Source of the DNA: Cupriavidus basilensis
GTDB lineage: Bacteria > Pseudomonadota > Gammaproteobacteria > Burkholderiales > Burkholderiaceae
Assembly (NCBI RefSeq): GCF_000876015.1
Contig: NZ_BBQM01000007.1
Coordinates: 62,001 to 126,000, forward strand
Reading direction: 5' to 3'
Length of the DNA stretch: 64,000 nt
Shown here piece by piece: positions 43,977 through 57,113 of this stretch. The notes under the pieces are model-generated. The model did no database searches, had not been told where the DNA came from, and worked only from the letters and a program-made list of their open reading frames with translations. The first letter of the stretch is position 1; every line of letters starts with the position of its first letter. The position numbers and the translations under genes are program-made.

Positions 43977-44933
43977 TCAAATGTCGTCGGCCAGTTCCCT
44001 GAACGCCTGCGCGGCGCGGCGCATCCATTCGCGCGCGCGCGGCGCCTCGGGCTGCAGCCGCGCGAAACCGTGCGTCATGCCGCTGGCTTCGAGCGTGATG
44101 ACCGGCGCGCCGTAGCGCACCAGATAGTCGGCGTAGGCCAGGCCGTCGTCGCGCAGCACGTCGTGGGCGGCCACCAGGACCACGCTGGCCGGCGGCAGGT
44201 GGCGCGGCGCGGCGCCCATCAGGTGGATGCGCGTGTCCTCGATGGCCGCGCCGGCGGCGAGCTGCTGCTCGCCGATGAACTGGGTCCAGAACCACGCCAT
44301 CTCGTCGCGCGTGAGGCCCGGGCCGTCGGCGAACGCGCGATAGCTTTCGGTGGTGAGCGCGGGCGCGGTGACGGGGTAGATCAGCAGTTGCGCGTTGACC
44401 AGCCCGGGATGGCCGTGCGCGTTGGCCCAGCGCGCGGCCTGCGCCGCGAGGTGGCCGCCGGCGCTGTCGCCGGCCACGGCCAGGAAGCGGGTGTCGAGGC
44501 GCAGGCGGGCGCGCTGCTCGGCGAACCACAGCACGGAATGCAGCGCGTCGTCGCACGGCGCGGGGAACGGATGCTCGGGCGCGAGGCGGTAGTCGACGCT
44601 GGCCACGGCGCAGCCGGTGTCGGCGGCCAGCAGCGCGGCCACGCTGTGATGAGTGTCGTGCGAGCCGACCACCCAGCCGCCGCCGTGGAAGTAGACGATC
44701 AGGCGCGGCTCGGCCACGCCCTCGGGCCGGAACAGGCGGGCCGCCAGCGTGCGCCCGTCCAGCGGGATGGCGAGGTCGGTGGCGGCGATGCCCTCGGGCT
44801 CCGGCGCGAGCGAGAGCGCCGCGATCTCGGCGAAGCGCGCGCGGCGCGCGGCGGCGTCGGCCGGCGCGGGCTGCCCGGCATAGCGTTCGGCGAGGCGGCG
44901 GTAGTAGTCGAGGATCTGGGGGTCGATGGCCAT
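43977..44933 (-). CDS. Alpha/beta hydrolase, hormone-sensitive lipase family (family IV)
   Basis: A 318-residue esterase/lipase. The oxyanion motif YFHGGGWVVGS (81-91) and nucleophile elbow GDSAGG with S157 identify bacterial family IV. The acid and base are probably in AAHDVLRDDGLAY and GMTHGFARL. It has no signal peptide, so it is cytoplasmic. The start is ATG 44933; no upstream Shine-Dalgarno is strong. Natural substrates are unknown; short-chain esters are typical for the family. Confidence 0.92.
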   Translation of the reverse strand: MAIDPQILDYYRRLAERYAGQPAPADAAARRARFAEIAALSLAPEPEGIAATDLAIPLDGRTLAARLFRPEGVAEPRLIVYFHGGGWVVGSHDTHHSVAALLAADTGCAVASVDYRLAPEHPFPAPCDDALHSVLWFAEQRARLRLDTRFLAVAGDSAGGHLAAQAARWANAHGHPGLVNAQLLIYPVTAPALTTESYRAFADGPGLTRDEMAWFWTQFIGEQQLAAGAAIEDTRIHLMGAAPRHLPPASVVLVAAHDVLRDDGLAYADYLVRYGAPVITLEASGMTHGFARLQPEAPRAREWMRRAAQAFRELADDI

Positions 44934-45072
44934 GTCGGGATGAGACGGGTTCGGTCGGGTCGGAACTGCGCATGCCGCGGCGGCGCTGCGCAATCCCGCA
45001 GTGTAGCGGCGTTCGCGGGTTCGGGTGTCCGGGGCGCTCGGGGTGTCCGGGGTGTTCAGGCGGGCGCGCGCG

Positions 45073-45501
45073 TCAGCTCGATCGCATCAGCTCGATCTTG
45101 ACGCAGCGGTCCTGCACCGCCAGCAGGCCGGCGGCGCGGGCGCGGTCGAACGCTTCGTCGTTGACGATGCCGAGCTGCAGCCAGACGCCGCGCGCGCCGA
45201 TGGCGATGGCGTCCGCGACCACCGGCGGCACGTCCTCGGCGCGGCGGAAGATGTCGACCCAGTCGATGCGCTGCCCTTCGGCGGCCAGCGCGCGCGCCGC
45301 GTCGGCCAGGCTGGCGTGGCAGGGCTGGCCCAGGATCAGCGTGCCGGCGTGGCGCGGGTTGACCGGCACGATGCGGTAGCCGCGCGCCTGCATGAAAGCC
45401 GCCACCTCGTGGCTGGCGCGGCCGGGATTGTCGGACAGGCCTGCCACGGCGACGGTCTTCATCGCCAGCATGCCCTGGATGGCGGTCTGCATCTCGCTCA
45501 C
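45073..45501 (-). CDS. CoA-binding domain protein (YccU-like)
   Basis: A 142-residue Rossmann-fold protein of the CoA_binding_2 family (VAVAGLSDNPGRASHEVAAFMQARGYRIVPVNP). The start is GTG at 45501: it overlaps the preceding gene's stop (GTGA, 4 bp), with AAGGAAG upstream, so coupling sets it over the later ATG at 45492. The fold resembles the CoA-binding domain of succinyl-CoA synthetase, but no ligase domain is present. The cellular role is not known. Confidence 0.85.
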   Translation of the reverse strand: MSEMQTAIQGMLAMKTVAVAGLSDNPGRASHEVAAFMQARGYRIVPVNPRHAGTLILGQPCHASLADAARALAAEGQRIDWVDIFRRAEDVPPVVADAIAIGARGVWLQLGIVNDEAFDRARAAGLLAVQDRCVKIELMRSS

Positions 45502-46604
45502 GTGCGTGCTTCCTTCTGTTCGGGTTCGGGGATTCTGCCGCGGCTCTCGCCGGACGGGCGGGCGCAGGCGCCCAGCCGCGCGAACGGCACCGCGGCCCGG
45601 TAGGCGCCCTTGGCGAACGGGCCCACGGCATAGGGCGCATAGTGCAGCACCACGCCGCCGCGGTACAGGGTGAAGGGCGTGCGCGCGTCGTGCAGGGCCG
45701 CCTCGTCGAGCAGGCCGCGCTCCGGGTCGGCGGCGCCCTGCTGCCGCAGCGACGCCTCCAGTTCCGCGTTGAGCTTCTGCAGGCAGGCCTTGCCGGGCGC
45801 CAGCAGGTCGGCGAGCCGCACCGGCACGTAGGCGGCCTCGGCGCCGGCGGCGGAGGCCGCCGCGGCGTCGTCGCGGCGCCACGTGCCGCCGGCGTAGTCC
45901 AGGCTGCCGTGGGCGCCGCCGCTGTAGCGCCAGGTGGTGCGCAGCAGGCTGACCACACCGGCGTCCAGCGTCGCCAGCTCGACGGCGCTGCGGCATTCGA
46001 GCCCGCCCTCGCCGCAGCCGCCGGCGCGCAGCGAGGCGATCAGCGCGTCGACGGCCGCGCTGCCGGTTTCCGGGTAGCGCTCGGCGAAGCGCGCGCCGCC
46101 CACCTCCGCCACGCGCTCGCGATAGACCGCCGTGCGCGTGAGCATCAACTGCCTGGCGCTGCCGTCCGCGCCGGTCCACACGCCGGTGGCGGTGCGCCCG
46201 TCGGCGGCGACAGCCCCCTCGAAGCGGACGTTGCCGGATGCCTGCGCATCGCTGGCGGCGGTCGGCGGCGCGTCGCGCTCGCGCAGGCTCAGGCTCAGGC
46301 GGCCGTCGGCTGTCAATTGGCCATCCAGTTGACGCGGGGTGGCCGCGAGCCTTGAATCGTAACGAAGGGTTCCTTCGACCATCTCGGTGCCGGGACGCGG
46401 AAATAGCGTCAGCGAAACCTGCCCGGACTCGCCGGGCTCGCCCTGCCAGAAGGTGCCGGCGATGGCCGGCGGCCCGTCCGCAAGCGCCAGCGCGCAGGCC
46501 GGCGGCGCGGCGCCGAGAACGGCGGCGAGGCCAAGCTGGACAAGGCCATTTCGGACTTGTACGCATTCACGGCGAAGCGGGGGAATGGCGGAAGGAAGCG
46601 GCAT
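45498..46604 (-). CDS. Secreted protein with DUF3298/RsiV-like domain
   Basis: A 368-residue exported protein. A signal peptide is likely (about residues 15-40, GLVQLGLAAVLGAAPPACALA). The C-terminal part (WRYSGGAHGSLDYAGGTW ... FTLYRGGVVLHYAPYAVGPFAKGAYRAAVPF) matches the DUF3298/RsiV pattern, in which HY.PY.vGPyA.G is typical. The N-terminal beta-rich domain (about 45-150) looks like a lysozyme-inhibitor- or lipocalin-like fold, but this is uncertain. It is translationally coupled to the CoA-binding gene downstream. The start at 46604 is moderately supported. Confidence 0.75.
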   Translation of the reverse strand: MPLPSAIPPLRRECVQVRNGLVQLGLAAVLGAAPPACALALADGPPAIAGTFWQGEPGESGQVSLTLFPRPGTEMVEGTLRYDSRLAATPRQLDGQLTADGRLSLSLRERDAPPTAASDAQASGNVRFEGAVAADGRTATGVWTGADGSARQLMLTRTAVYRERVAEVGGARFAERYPETGSAAVDALIASLRAGGCGEGGLECRSAVELATLDAGVVSLLRTTWRYSGGAHGSLDYAGGTWRRDDAAAASAAGAEAAYVPVRLADLLAPGKACLQKLNAELEASLRQQGAADPERGLLDEAALHDARTPFTLYRGGVVLHYAPYAVGPFAKGAYRAAVPFARLGACARPSGESRGRIPEPEQKEART

Positions 46605-47208
46605 GGCGGTCGGCGGCCAGACCGCGGCGCGGATGGCTGGCAAGCGAAAGCTATGGGACCGGCGGCGCCCGGTGGTGTTCCCGCCGCCTTGCGGCAAAGG
46701 CGGAAATATGCGGACGATGAAGCCTATTTGAACGACGTTTCGGTTACGGCGCTTTCAACTTATTGCAAACCGATACATTTTGTTACTGCCATTGCCAAAA
46801 GTTTCCCCCACAATGCTTTAACACAATCAGTTTTTGTGAAAGGCGTTCCCTCCCCCAAACCGAAAGGGAGGGCGTCGTGAAGAAAGCCTTTGGAAGCAAT
46901 TCCCACCCAGTTTGACCGGATCGCGAGCCATGCCCGCGGTCGGTGTACCAGGTTGTGAAGATTGTTGGCGCGTTTCGGTTCCGGCTGGCTGGATCGTCTG
47001 ATTGCGATCGGTGCCGCCTGACCGGATGCTGAACCACCTTGCCGGATGCGATGATCCGACTGGAAAGTGGCCGGCGCCTGTTGAATGACCTGGACCTTAC
47101 CCGTTCCTTCGAATTGACCCCTCGAAGGGATTTTCCCGTCCGCGCGGTGCCTCCCCGGCCCGCGCGCTTTTTTTTTTGTGCTGAGCCGTCAGAATAGTCG
47201 CAGCATCG
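46605..47208. other. Lower-GC interval between DUF3298 gene and atp terminator
   Basis: About 600 bp without a convincing gene. The part at 46.73-47.10 kb is clearly less GC-rich than its neighbours and has poly-T and A/T tracts. A short open frame on - (46783-47037) has no recognisable domain. TGACCGGAT recurs (about 46912 and 47020), hinting at an old insertion or operator array. A T-run lies at about 47166-47175. Confidence 0.4.
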
Positions 47209-47238
47209 TGAAAAAGGCAGCCTCGCGGCTGCCTTTTT
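47209..47238 (-). terminator. atp operon terminator
   Basis: AAAAAGGCAGCC (47209-47220), loop TCGC, GGCTGCCTTTTT (47225-47236) with further T's. Twelve perfect pairs with A/T-runs on both sides lie 58 bases past the atpC stop. The hairpin is able to end transcription from either side. Confidence 0.93.
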
Positions 47239-47295
47239 TTGTCGCCACAGCCAAAAAACAACAGCCGTCGCGGACTGCGCCCGGTGCCGCGTTGC

Positions 47296-47712
47296 TCAGC
47301 GCTTGCGGCGCAGGCGCGCGATGGCCGCCAGTTGCGCAGCCGCAACAGCCAGCTCGCTCTGGGCACGTGCCAGGTCGAGGTCGCTGCTCTGGTTCTGCAT
47401 CAGTTCCTCGGCCGCGCGCTTGGCTTCCTGCGCCTTGGCTTCGTCGAGATCGCTGCCGCGAATGGCGGTGTCCGCCAGCACGGTCACGTGCTTGGGCTGC
47501 ACTTCGAGAATGCCGCCGGCCACGAACACGAACTCTTCGCTACCGTCTTCCTTCTCGATGCGCACCGCGCCCGGCTGGATACGCGTGATCAGCGGCGTAT
47601 GGCCCGGCAGGATACCCAGCTCGCCCGACTCGCCCGGCAGCGCCACGAACTTCGCCTGGCCGGAGAAGATCGACGCTTCGGCGCTGACGACGTCTACAAG
47701 AATGGTTGCCAT
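47296..47712 (-). CDS. atpC: ATP synthase F1 epsilon subunit
   Basis: A 138-residue epsilon subunit, part of the central stalk and a regulator of ATP hydrolysis. It begins [41 protein letters not shown], the standard N-terminal beta-sandwich, and ends in the two-helix domain ([22 protein letters not shown]). The ATG at 47712 is fixed by homology; upstream in-frame codons are shadow. It is the last gene of the atp operon, followed by the terminator. Confidence 0.97.
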   Translation of the reverse strand: MATILVDVVSAEASIFSGQAKFVALPGESGELGILPGHTPLITRIQPGAVRIEKEDGSEEFVFVAGGILEVQPKHVTVLADTAIRGSDLDEAKAQEAKRAAEELMQNQSSDLDLARAQSELAVAAAQLAAIARLRRKR

Positions 47713-47850
47713 GTGAATTCCTTTGTTCCAGAAAGCGTTGGCTTCCCGTTGCCAGGAAGCAGGTTTCCCACCTTCCGGCCGGCGCGCGCGCCGCGGACAA
47801 TCCCTGTCCACGGCATGCGCGCGGGCCCGCGCGAAGGCGAAAGACCCCGC

Positions 47851-49287
<1,437 letters not shown>

Positions 49288-50163
49288 TTAGACGGCAGCG
49301 GCACCGCTGACGATTTCCGACAGTTCCTTGGTGATCGCTGCCTGACGGGTCTTGTTGTAGACCAGTTGCAGTTCGCCGATCACGTTCTTGGCGTTGTCGG
49401 ATGCCGCCTTCATGGCCACCATGCGCGCCGACTGCTCGGACGCCATGTTCTCGGCCACGGCCTGGTACACCAGCGCCTCGACGTAGCGGACCAGCAATTC
49501 TTCCACCACGGTCTGGGCGTCGGGCTCGTAGATGTAATCCCACGAGTAGGCGCGCTTTTCATCTTCGGTCTGGGCAAACTTGTCGGCGGGGAGCGGCAGC
49601 AGCTGCTCCACCATCGGCTCCTGTTTCATCGTGTTGATGAACTTGGTGTAAGCCAGGTACACGGCATCGACTTCACCATTGGTGAAAGCGTCGAGCTGGA
49701 CCTTGATCGCGCCGATCAGTTTTTCCAGATGCGGGGTGTCACCGAGGTGCACCACGTGCGAAACCACCTTGCCGCCGATGCGGCCCAGGAACTGCATGCC
49801 CTTGGAACCGATGGCGGTGCTCTGCACCGTCACGCCGCGCGCCTGCAGCTCGCGCAGTTCGTTGGTCACCGCGCGCAGCACGTTCGTGTTCAGGCCGCCG
49901 CACAGGCCCTTGTCGGTCGTCACCACGATCAGGCCGGCGCGCTTGACTTCGCGCGCCACCATGAAGGGGTGCTTGAACTCGGGATTGGCCGCAGCCAGGT
50001 GCGCCGCGATGTTGCGCACCTTCTCGGCGTAGGGACGGGCATTGCGCATCCGTTCCTGCGCCTTGCGCATCTTGGACGCGGCGACCATCTCCATCGCCTT
50101 GGTGATCTTGCGCGTGTTCTGCACGCTCTTGATCTTGGTTCGAATTTCTTTCGTTCCGGCCAT
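49288..50163 (-). CDS. atpG: ATP synthase F1 gamma subunit
   Basis: A 291-residue central-stalk subunit. The N-terminal coiled coil ([33 protein letters not shown]) and the matching C-terminal helix ([40 protein letters not shown]) form the rotor shaft. It lies between atpA and atpD in the standard order. GGAAGAT precedes the ATG at 50163. Confidence 0.98.
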   Translation of the reverse strand: MAGTKEIRTKIKSVQNTRKITKAMEMVAASKMRKAQERMRNARPYAEKVRNIAAHLAAANPEFKHPFMVAREVKRAGLIVVTTDKGLCGGLNTNVLRAVTNELRELQARGVTVQSTAIGSKGMQFLGRIGGKVVSHVVHLGDTPHLEKLIGAIKVQLDAFTNGEVDAVYLAYTKFINTMKQEPMVEQLLPLPADKFAQTEDEKRAYSWDYIYEPDAQTVVEELLVRYVEALVYQAVAENMASEQSARMVAMKAASDNAKNVIGELQLVYNKTRQAAITKELSEIVSGAAAV

Positions 50164-50239
50164 ATCTTCCTCTCCATTCGTGCCGCGCCGGGGCCGTCAT
50201 GGCAACGGCGGCCCGGCGCAGATTCGTGGAATTACGCGG

Positions 50240-51781
<1,542 letters not shown>

Positions 51782-51831
51782 CACAATGCTCCTAATTCTT
51801 CAATCCGTCGGCCGCTGGGCGCTTGCGCGCC

Positions 51832-52371
51832 TCAGGCGGTCAGCGCGACTTGCATCGCAGCCAGGCGGGCACGCACGGAGGTGTCGAGGACTTCGTCGCC
51901 AACCTTGACGCGCACGCCGCCGATCAGCGACGGGTCTACCGCAACCGTGGGCTGCAGCTTGCGGCCGAACTTGCGTTCGAGCGCGCCGACGAGGTCGGTC
52001 AGGGTCGCGCCTTCGATCGGGAAGGCACTCGTGATCTCGACATCGGCCGACCCTTCGCGGGCGTTCTTGAGCGCATGGAACTGCTCGGCGATCTCCGGCA
52101 GGACTGCCAGGCGGTGGTTTTCCACCAGCAGGCCGACGAAGCGCTTGGCCTCGTCGTTGACCGGAGACTTCAGGGCCGACAGGAACAGTGCGGCCAGCTT
52201 GTCGCCGGGCACGTTCGGATCGCCAGCCACCGCCTTCATGTCGGGATTGGCGGCAACCTGCCCCATCTCCGACACCAGCTCGGACCATGCATCCAGATTG
52301 CCGCTCGACTCGGTCGCGACGCGGAACAGCGCCTCGGCGTAGGGACGGGCAATGGTTGCGGTTTCAGCCAT
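51832..52371 (-). CDS. atpH: ATP synthase F1 delta subunit
   Basis: A 179-residue peripheral-stalk protein joining F1 to the b subunits. It has the N-terminal six-helix domain ([18 protein letters not shown]) and the C-terminal [31 protein letters not shown] typical of delta/OSCP. Only two bases separate its ATG from the atpF stop, so the two are tightly coupled. Confidence 0.97.
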   Translation of the reverse strand: MAETATIARPYAEALFRVATESSGNLDAWSELVSEMGQVAANPDMKAVAGDPNVPGDKLAALFLSALKSPVNDEAKRFVGLLVENHRLAVLPEIAEQFHALKNAREGSADVEITSAFPIEGATLTDLVGALERKFGRKLQPTVAVDPSLIGGVRVKVGDEVLDTSVRARLAAMQVALTA

Positions 52372-52373
52372 GA

Positions 52374-52844
52374 TTAGAGCTCAGCCTTGAGTTGATTGAG
52401 CAGGTCGGCGTGGACCTGCGCGTTCACTTCGCGCTTGAGGATCTGCTCGGCACCCTTGACGGCCAGCACGGCAACCTGGTCGCGCAGCTGTTCGCGCGCG
52501 CGGGTGACCTGCTGTTCGGCTTCGGCCTTGGCCTGGGCGATGATGCGTGCGGCTTCCGCCTGGGCGTTGTGCTTGATCTCGTCGGCCGTCAACTGGGCGC
52601 GCTTCTCGGCGTCGGCGACGCGCTGCGCGCCTTCGGTGCGGGCTTCGGCCAGGGCCTGGTCCACGCGCTTGTTGGCCAGTTCGAGCTCAGCCTTGCCCTT
52701 TTCGGCAGCGGCGAGGCCATCGGCGATCTTCTTTGCGCGTTCGTCGAGCGCCTTCACCAGCGGCGGCCAAATGAATTTGGCAACAACCCACCACAGGATG
52801 AAGAACACGACCATCTGCGCAAGAAACGTTGCGTTCAGATTCAT
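52374..52844 (-). CDS. atpF: ATP synthase Fo b subunit
   Basis: A 156-residue b subunit with one N-terminal membrane span ([24 protein letters not shown]) and a long charged coiled coil that dimerises as the stator. AAAGGAAC lies before the ATG at 52844. It is immediately followed by atpH. Length equals the E. coli protein. Confidence 0.97.
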   Translation of the reverse strand: MNLNATFLAQMVVFFILWWVVAKFIWPPLVKALDERAKKIADGLAAAEKGKAELELANKRVDQALAEARTEGAQRVADAEKRAQLTADEIKHNAQAEAARIIAQAKAEAEQQVTRAREQLRDQVAVLAVKGAEQILKREVNAQVHADLLNQLKAEL

Positions 52845-52944
52845 GGTGTGTTCCTTTCGGTAATCAAACTACAGATAAATGCGCAAGGGCGGCCAGGCTA
52901 AGTGGCCCGCGCCGCCCGTCAGCATCATGCAGACCGAAAAGAAA

Positions 52945-53220
<276 letters not shown>

Positions 53221-53227
53221 TTAAATT

Positions 53228-53274
53228 GAGAAGAGACTTAGAACCAAAAAACCAAAAACCAAAAAACCGGAAAA
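53228..53274 (-). promoter_or_regulatory. U-rich leader of atpE (putative translational enhancer)
   Basis: Between the atpB stop and the atpE ribosome site the mRNA holds three GGTTTTT(T) units (plus-strand 53243-53268), then a pyrimidine-rich TCTCTTCTC tract. In E. coli a U-rich segment in this position raises translation of subunit c, which is needed in about ten copies. The repeat is seen; the function is inferred by analogy. Confidence 0.55.
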
Positions 53275-54243
<969 letters not shown>

Positions 54244-54404
54244 TTAACCTTATCTGCGCCGCGCTTCACCGCTGTGACGCGCCACGCCAAAACACTCTTG
54301 ATATTCCGTTTTCGTGCCCCACCTCGATGGAATGCACTACCTACGAACCTCCGCGCCACGCCGCCTCGCCGCTCCCGCGGACTGGCCCGCGGCGCCTGCG
54401 CGCC

Positions 54405-54938
54405 TCAGCGAATCGCCAGCGCCACCCAGTAGGCCTTGAGCGTCAGCAGAAACGTGACCAGCATCGGCACCCAGCGCAACTCGCGATACAGCACCACCAC
54501 CAGCACGAACAGGGCGACCGTGGCAAACACCTTGATGGCCTCGCCGACGACCAGCCCGCCGACCGAGGTGCGCTCGCGCGACATCCACAGGCGCAGCGCG
54601 AAGAAGCCGCTCGGCACGAAACACACGACGCCGCCAAACAGCGCGGACCAGCCTGCCGCCGCGGCATTGCCGCCGGCAAACAGTCGCCAGGCAAGGGCCG
54701 ACAAGATCGTCACCGCCACCTGCGCCAGCACGACCCTGCCCGGCGTCATGCGCGAAGGGCGCAGCGCACGCGCGCCGAACAGCGTTTCCGCGTCCGCGCG
54801 TGACAGCGGTTCGACCGCCTCTTCTTCGCGCTGCGCCTCGTCATCCCAGGCATCGCGCGGCTGCCCGTCCTTTTCCTGACGGGCATCTCGACGATCTGAA
54901 ACCACCTGCTTATTGCCTCTGCTGGTTGTTGACTCCAT
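54405..54938 (-). CDS. atpI: ATP synthase subunit I (AtpI-like)
   Basis: A 177-residue protein with a charged N-terminal tail (about 1-65) and four membrane spans resembling AtpI (VVLAQVAVTILSALAWRL, WSALFGGVVCFVPSGFFALRL, GLVVGEAIKVFATVALFVLVVV, PMLVTFLLTLKAYWVALAI). AtpI assists c-ring assembly or magnesium supply in other bacteria. The N-terminal tail is longer and more acidic/basic than in E. coli. It is the promoter-proximal gene of the operon. Confidence 0.88.
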   Translation of the reverse strand: MESTTSRGNKQVVSDRRDARQEKDGQPRDAWDDEAQREEEAVEPLSRADAETLFGARALRPSRMTPGRVVLAQVAVTILSALAWRLFAGGNAAAAGWSALFGGVVCFVPSGFFALRLWMSRERTSVGGLVVGEAIKVFATVALFVLVVVLYRELRWVPMLVTFLLTLKAYWVALAIR

Positions 54939-55264
54939 CCGGAACTTTTCCGAACCGGCCAGATTTCAAACCGCACGATTTTACGAGGAATGCACCATCC
55001 GAGTCAATCTGCTTACAGACTCCTTGCAACGGTGCGCAACCTCGCGCCCACATGCCGATACTGGCCGCGCGGCCAGCGCCAGCCAATGACGCGGCAGGTA
55101 ATTGAGGCGATCGGCGCGGGCGGCGCATCATCATCGTTTATCGCGCTTGCGCAAACCTTACGCAGCATCGCCGCGCGGCCGCGCGCGCCGCACCGCGGCC
55201 GTGGTCGCGTGCGCTAATCGCGCACTATTTTCGGGAAAACGCGGCGATGGCCGCTCAGGCCAAC
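54939..55264. other. atp operon promoter region
   Basis: The parB-atpI gap. On - a good sigma-70 promoter is visible: -35 TTGACT (55007-55002), 18-bp spacer, -10 TAAAAT (54983-54978), giving a leader of roughly 35 bases before atpI. No gene is seen in the rest. The right part is GC-rich with GC-skewed repeats (CGCGCGGCCGCGCGCGC). Confidence 0.7.
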
Positions 55265-56167
55265 TCAGGTCGTCGGCTGGCTCTCGCCCTGCTCGCGCAG
55301 CCGCGTGAGCACGCCGTCGAGCGCGTCGTTGCTGGTGAAGTGGATGGTGAGCTGGCCCTTGCCGCGCACGCCGAGCTTGATCTGCACCGGCAGGCCGAGC
55401 GTGTCCGACAGCTCCTCTTCGAGCCGGGCCACGTCGCGCGCCGGCGCGGCGCCGTTCTGGCGCACCGAGCGCAGATCGTGGGGCTTGAGCGTGGATGCGA
55501 CCAGTTTCTCGGTTTCGCGCACCGACAGGCGCTTGTTGACGATCTGGTTGGCCAGCGTGATCTGGTTGGCGCCGTCCACGGCGAGCAGCGCGCGCGCGTG
55601 CCCCATGTCGAGATCGCCGGCCATCAGCATGGTCTGCACCGGCTGGGCCAGGTTGAGCAGGCGCAGCAGGTTGGACACCGCGCTGCGCGAGCGCCCCACC
55701 GACTCGGCCGCCTGCTCGTGCGTGAAATCGAACTCGCGCACCAGGCGCATGATGCCCTGCGCCTCCTCGAGCGGATTGAGGTCCTCGCGCTGGATGTTCT
55801 CGATCAGCGCCATCGCGGCCGCGGCGTCGTCCGCCACGTCCTTGACCAGCACCGGCACTTCTTCGAGCCCGGCGATGCGCGAGGCGCGGAAGCGCCGCTC
55901 GCCGGCGATGATCTCGTAGCGGCCCGGTTCCGCCACGCGGCGCACCAGGATCGGCTGCATCAGGCCCTGCGCGCGGATGCTCGCGGCCAGCTCCTGCAGC
56001 GCGCCCTCGTCCATGCGCGTGCGCGGCTGGTACTTGCCGGGCTGCAACTGGTCCAGGCGCAGCACCGACGGCGCGCCCTCCTGCTTCACGGCATCGACGA
56101 TCTCCGCCGGGCTGCCCAGCAAGGCTTCCAGTCCGCGGCCCAGGCCTTTCTTCTTTGCGGTGCTCAT
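55265..56167 (-). CDS. parB: Chromosome partitioning protein ParB
   Basis: A 300-residue ParB CTPase-clamp. The N-terminal ParB/Spo0J domain carries the GERRFRAS CTP motif, the central helix-turn-helix is FTHEQAAESVGRSRSAVSNLLRLL, and the C-terminal dimer domain is GKGQLTIHFTSNDALDGVLTRL. The ATG at 56167 (MSTAKKKGLGRGL) fits the family. It binds parS sites, three of which are in the window 2-4 kb away. It is co-directional with parA, rsmG and mnmG. Confidence 0.97.
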   Translation of the reverse strand: MSTAKKKGLGRGLEALLGSPAEIVDAVKQEGAPSVLRLDQLQPGKYQPRTRMDEGALQELAASIRAQGLMQPILVRRVAEPGRYEIIAGERRFRASRIAGLEEVPVLVKDVADDAAAAMALIENIQREDLNPLEEAQGIMRLVREFDFTHEQAAESVGRSRSAVSNLLRLLNLAQPVQTMLMAGDLDMGHARALLAVDGANQITLANQIVNKRLSVRETEKLVASTLKPHDLRSVRQNGAAPARDVARLEEELSDTLGLPVQIKLGVRGKGQLTIHFTSNDALDGVLTRLREQGESQPTT

Positions 56168-56271
56168 CTCGTTATCCTGACTTGGTGGCGGCTCGTCGCC
56201 GCCGGTTGCTGCCTGCCGGCTCCCGGCATCCTTCCCGCGCACGCGGCGCGGCGTAGCGTGGCGGGCGGCGC

Positions 56272-57045
56272 TCAGTCGAGCAGCTTGACCCGCGCGATCA
56301 TTTCCGCGCCGAAGTCCAGGTAGGCGCGCGCCCCCTTGGAGGACGGATCGAAAGCCACGCCCGGCACGCCATAGGAAGGCGCCTCCGCCAGCCGCACGTT
56401 GCGCGGGATCACGGTCTTGAAGACCTTCTCGCCGAAGTGCGATTCGAGCTGCGCCGAGACCTGCTGCTGCAAGGTCACACGTGGATCAAACATCACACGC
56501 AGCAGGCCGATCACCTTCAGGTCGCGGTTGAGGTTGGCGTGCACCTGCTTGATCGTGTTGACGAGGTCGGACAACCCTTCCAGCGCGAAGTACTCGCACT
56601 GCATCGGCACGATCACGCCGTTGGCGGCGCACAGGCCGTTGAGCGTCAGCAGCGACAGCGACGGCGGGCAGTCGATCAGCACGAAATCGTATTCGCCGTC
56701 GACCTCGGCGATGGCGTTCTTCAGGCGGCGCTCGCGCTGGTCGAGCTCGACCAGCTCCACCTCGGCGCCGGCCAGTTCGCGGTTGGCGGGCAGCACGTCG
56801 TACTTGCCCGACTCGGAATGCTGGCGCGCCTGGGCGATCGTCGACAGGCCGACCAGCACCTGGTAGACGCTGTGCTCGAGTGACTGCTTGTCGATGCCGG
56901 AGCCCATCGAGGCATTGCCCTGCGGATCGAGGTCGATCAGCAGCACGCGCTGCGCCTGCGCCGCCAGTCCGGCGGCGAGGTTCACCGTGGTGGTGGTCTT
57001 GCCGACGCCGCCCTTCTGGTTGGCGATCACGAATACCTTGGCCAT
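56272..57045 (-). CDS. parA: Chromosome partitioning ATPase ParA
   Basis: A 257-residue deviant Walker-A ATPase (KGGVGKTTT, 11-19) that moves ParB-parS complexes along the nucleoid. DLDPQGNASMGSGI and FVLIDCPPSLSLLTLNGL are the A' and B motifs. It lacks the long N-terminal HTH of plasmid ParA proteins, so it is the chromosomal type. There are 103 bp between its stop and parB, and 68 bp between it and rsmG. Confidence 0.97.
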   Translation of the reverse strand: MAKVFVIANQKGGVGKTTTTVNLAAGLAAQAQRVLLIDLDPQGNASMGSGIDKQSLEHSVYQVLVGLSTIAQARQHSESGKYDVLPANRELAGAEVELVELDQRERRLKNAIAEVDGEYDFVLIDCPPSLSLLTLNGLCAANGVIVPMQCEYFALEGLSDLVNTIKQVHANLNRDLKVIGLLRVMFDPRVTLQQQVSAQLESHFGEKVFKTVIPRNVRLAEAPSYGVPGVAFDPSSKGARAYLDFGAEMIARVKLLD

Positions 57046-57113
57046 AAGCTCTTAGCTGCTCCTGCTTGATTTCAACCTGCCGGGGTGGACACCGGCGACA
57101 ACCACCGGCCGGG

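Noticed and set aside
46783..47037. An 84-codon frame on - in the low-GC gap.
   Set aside because: No family recognised and no ribosome site; kept only as part of a possible relic region.
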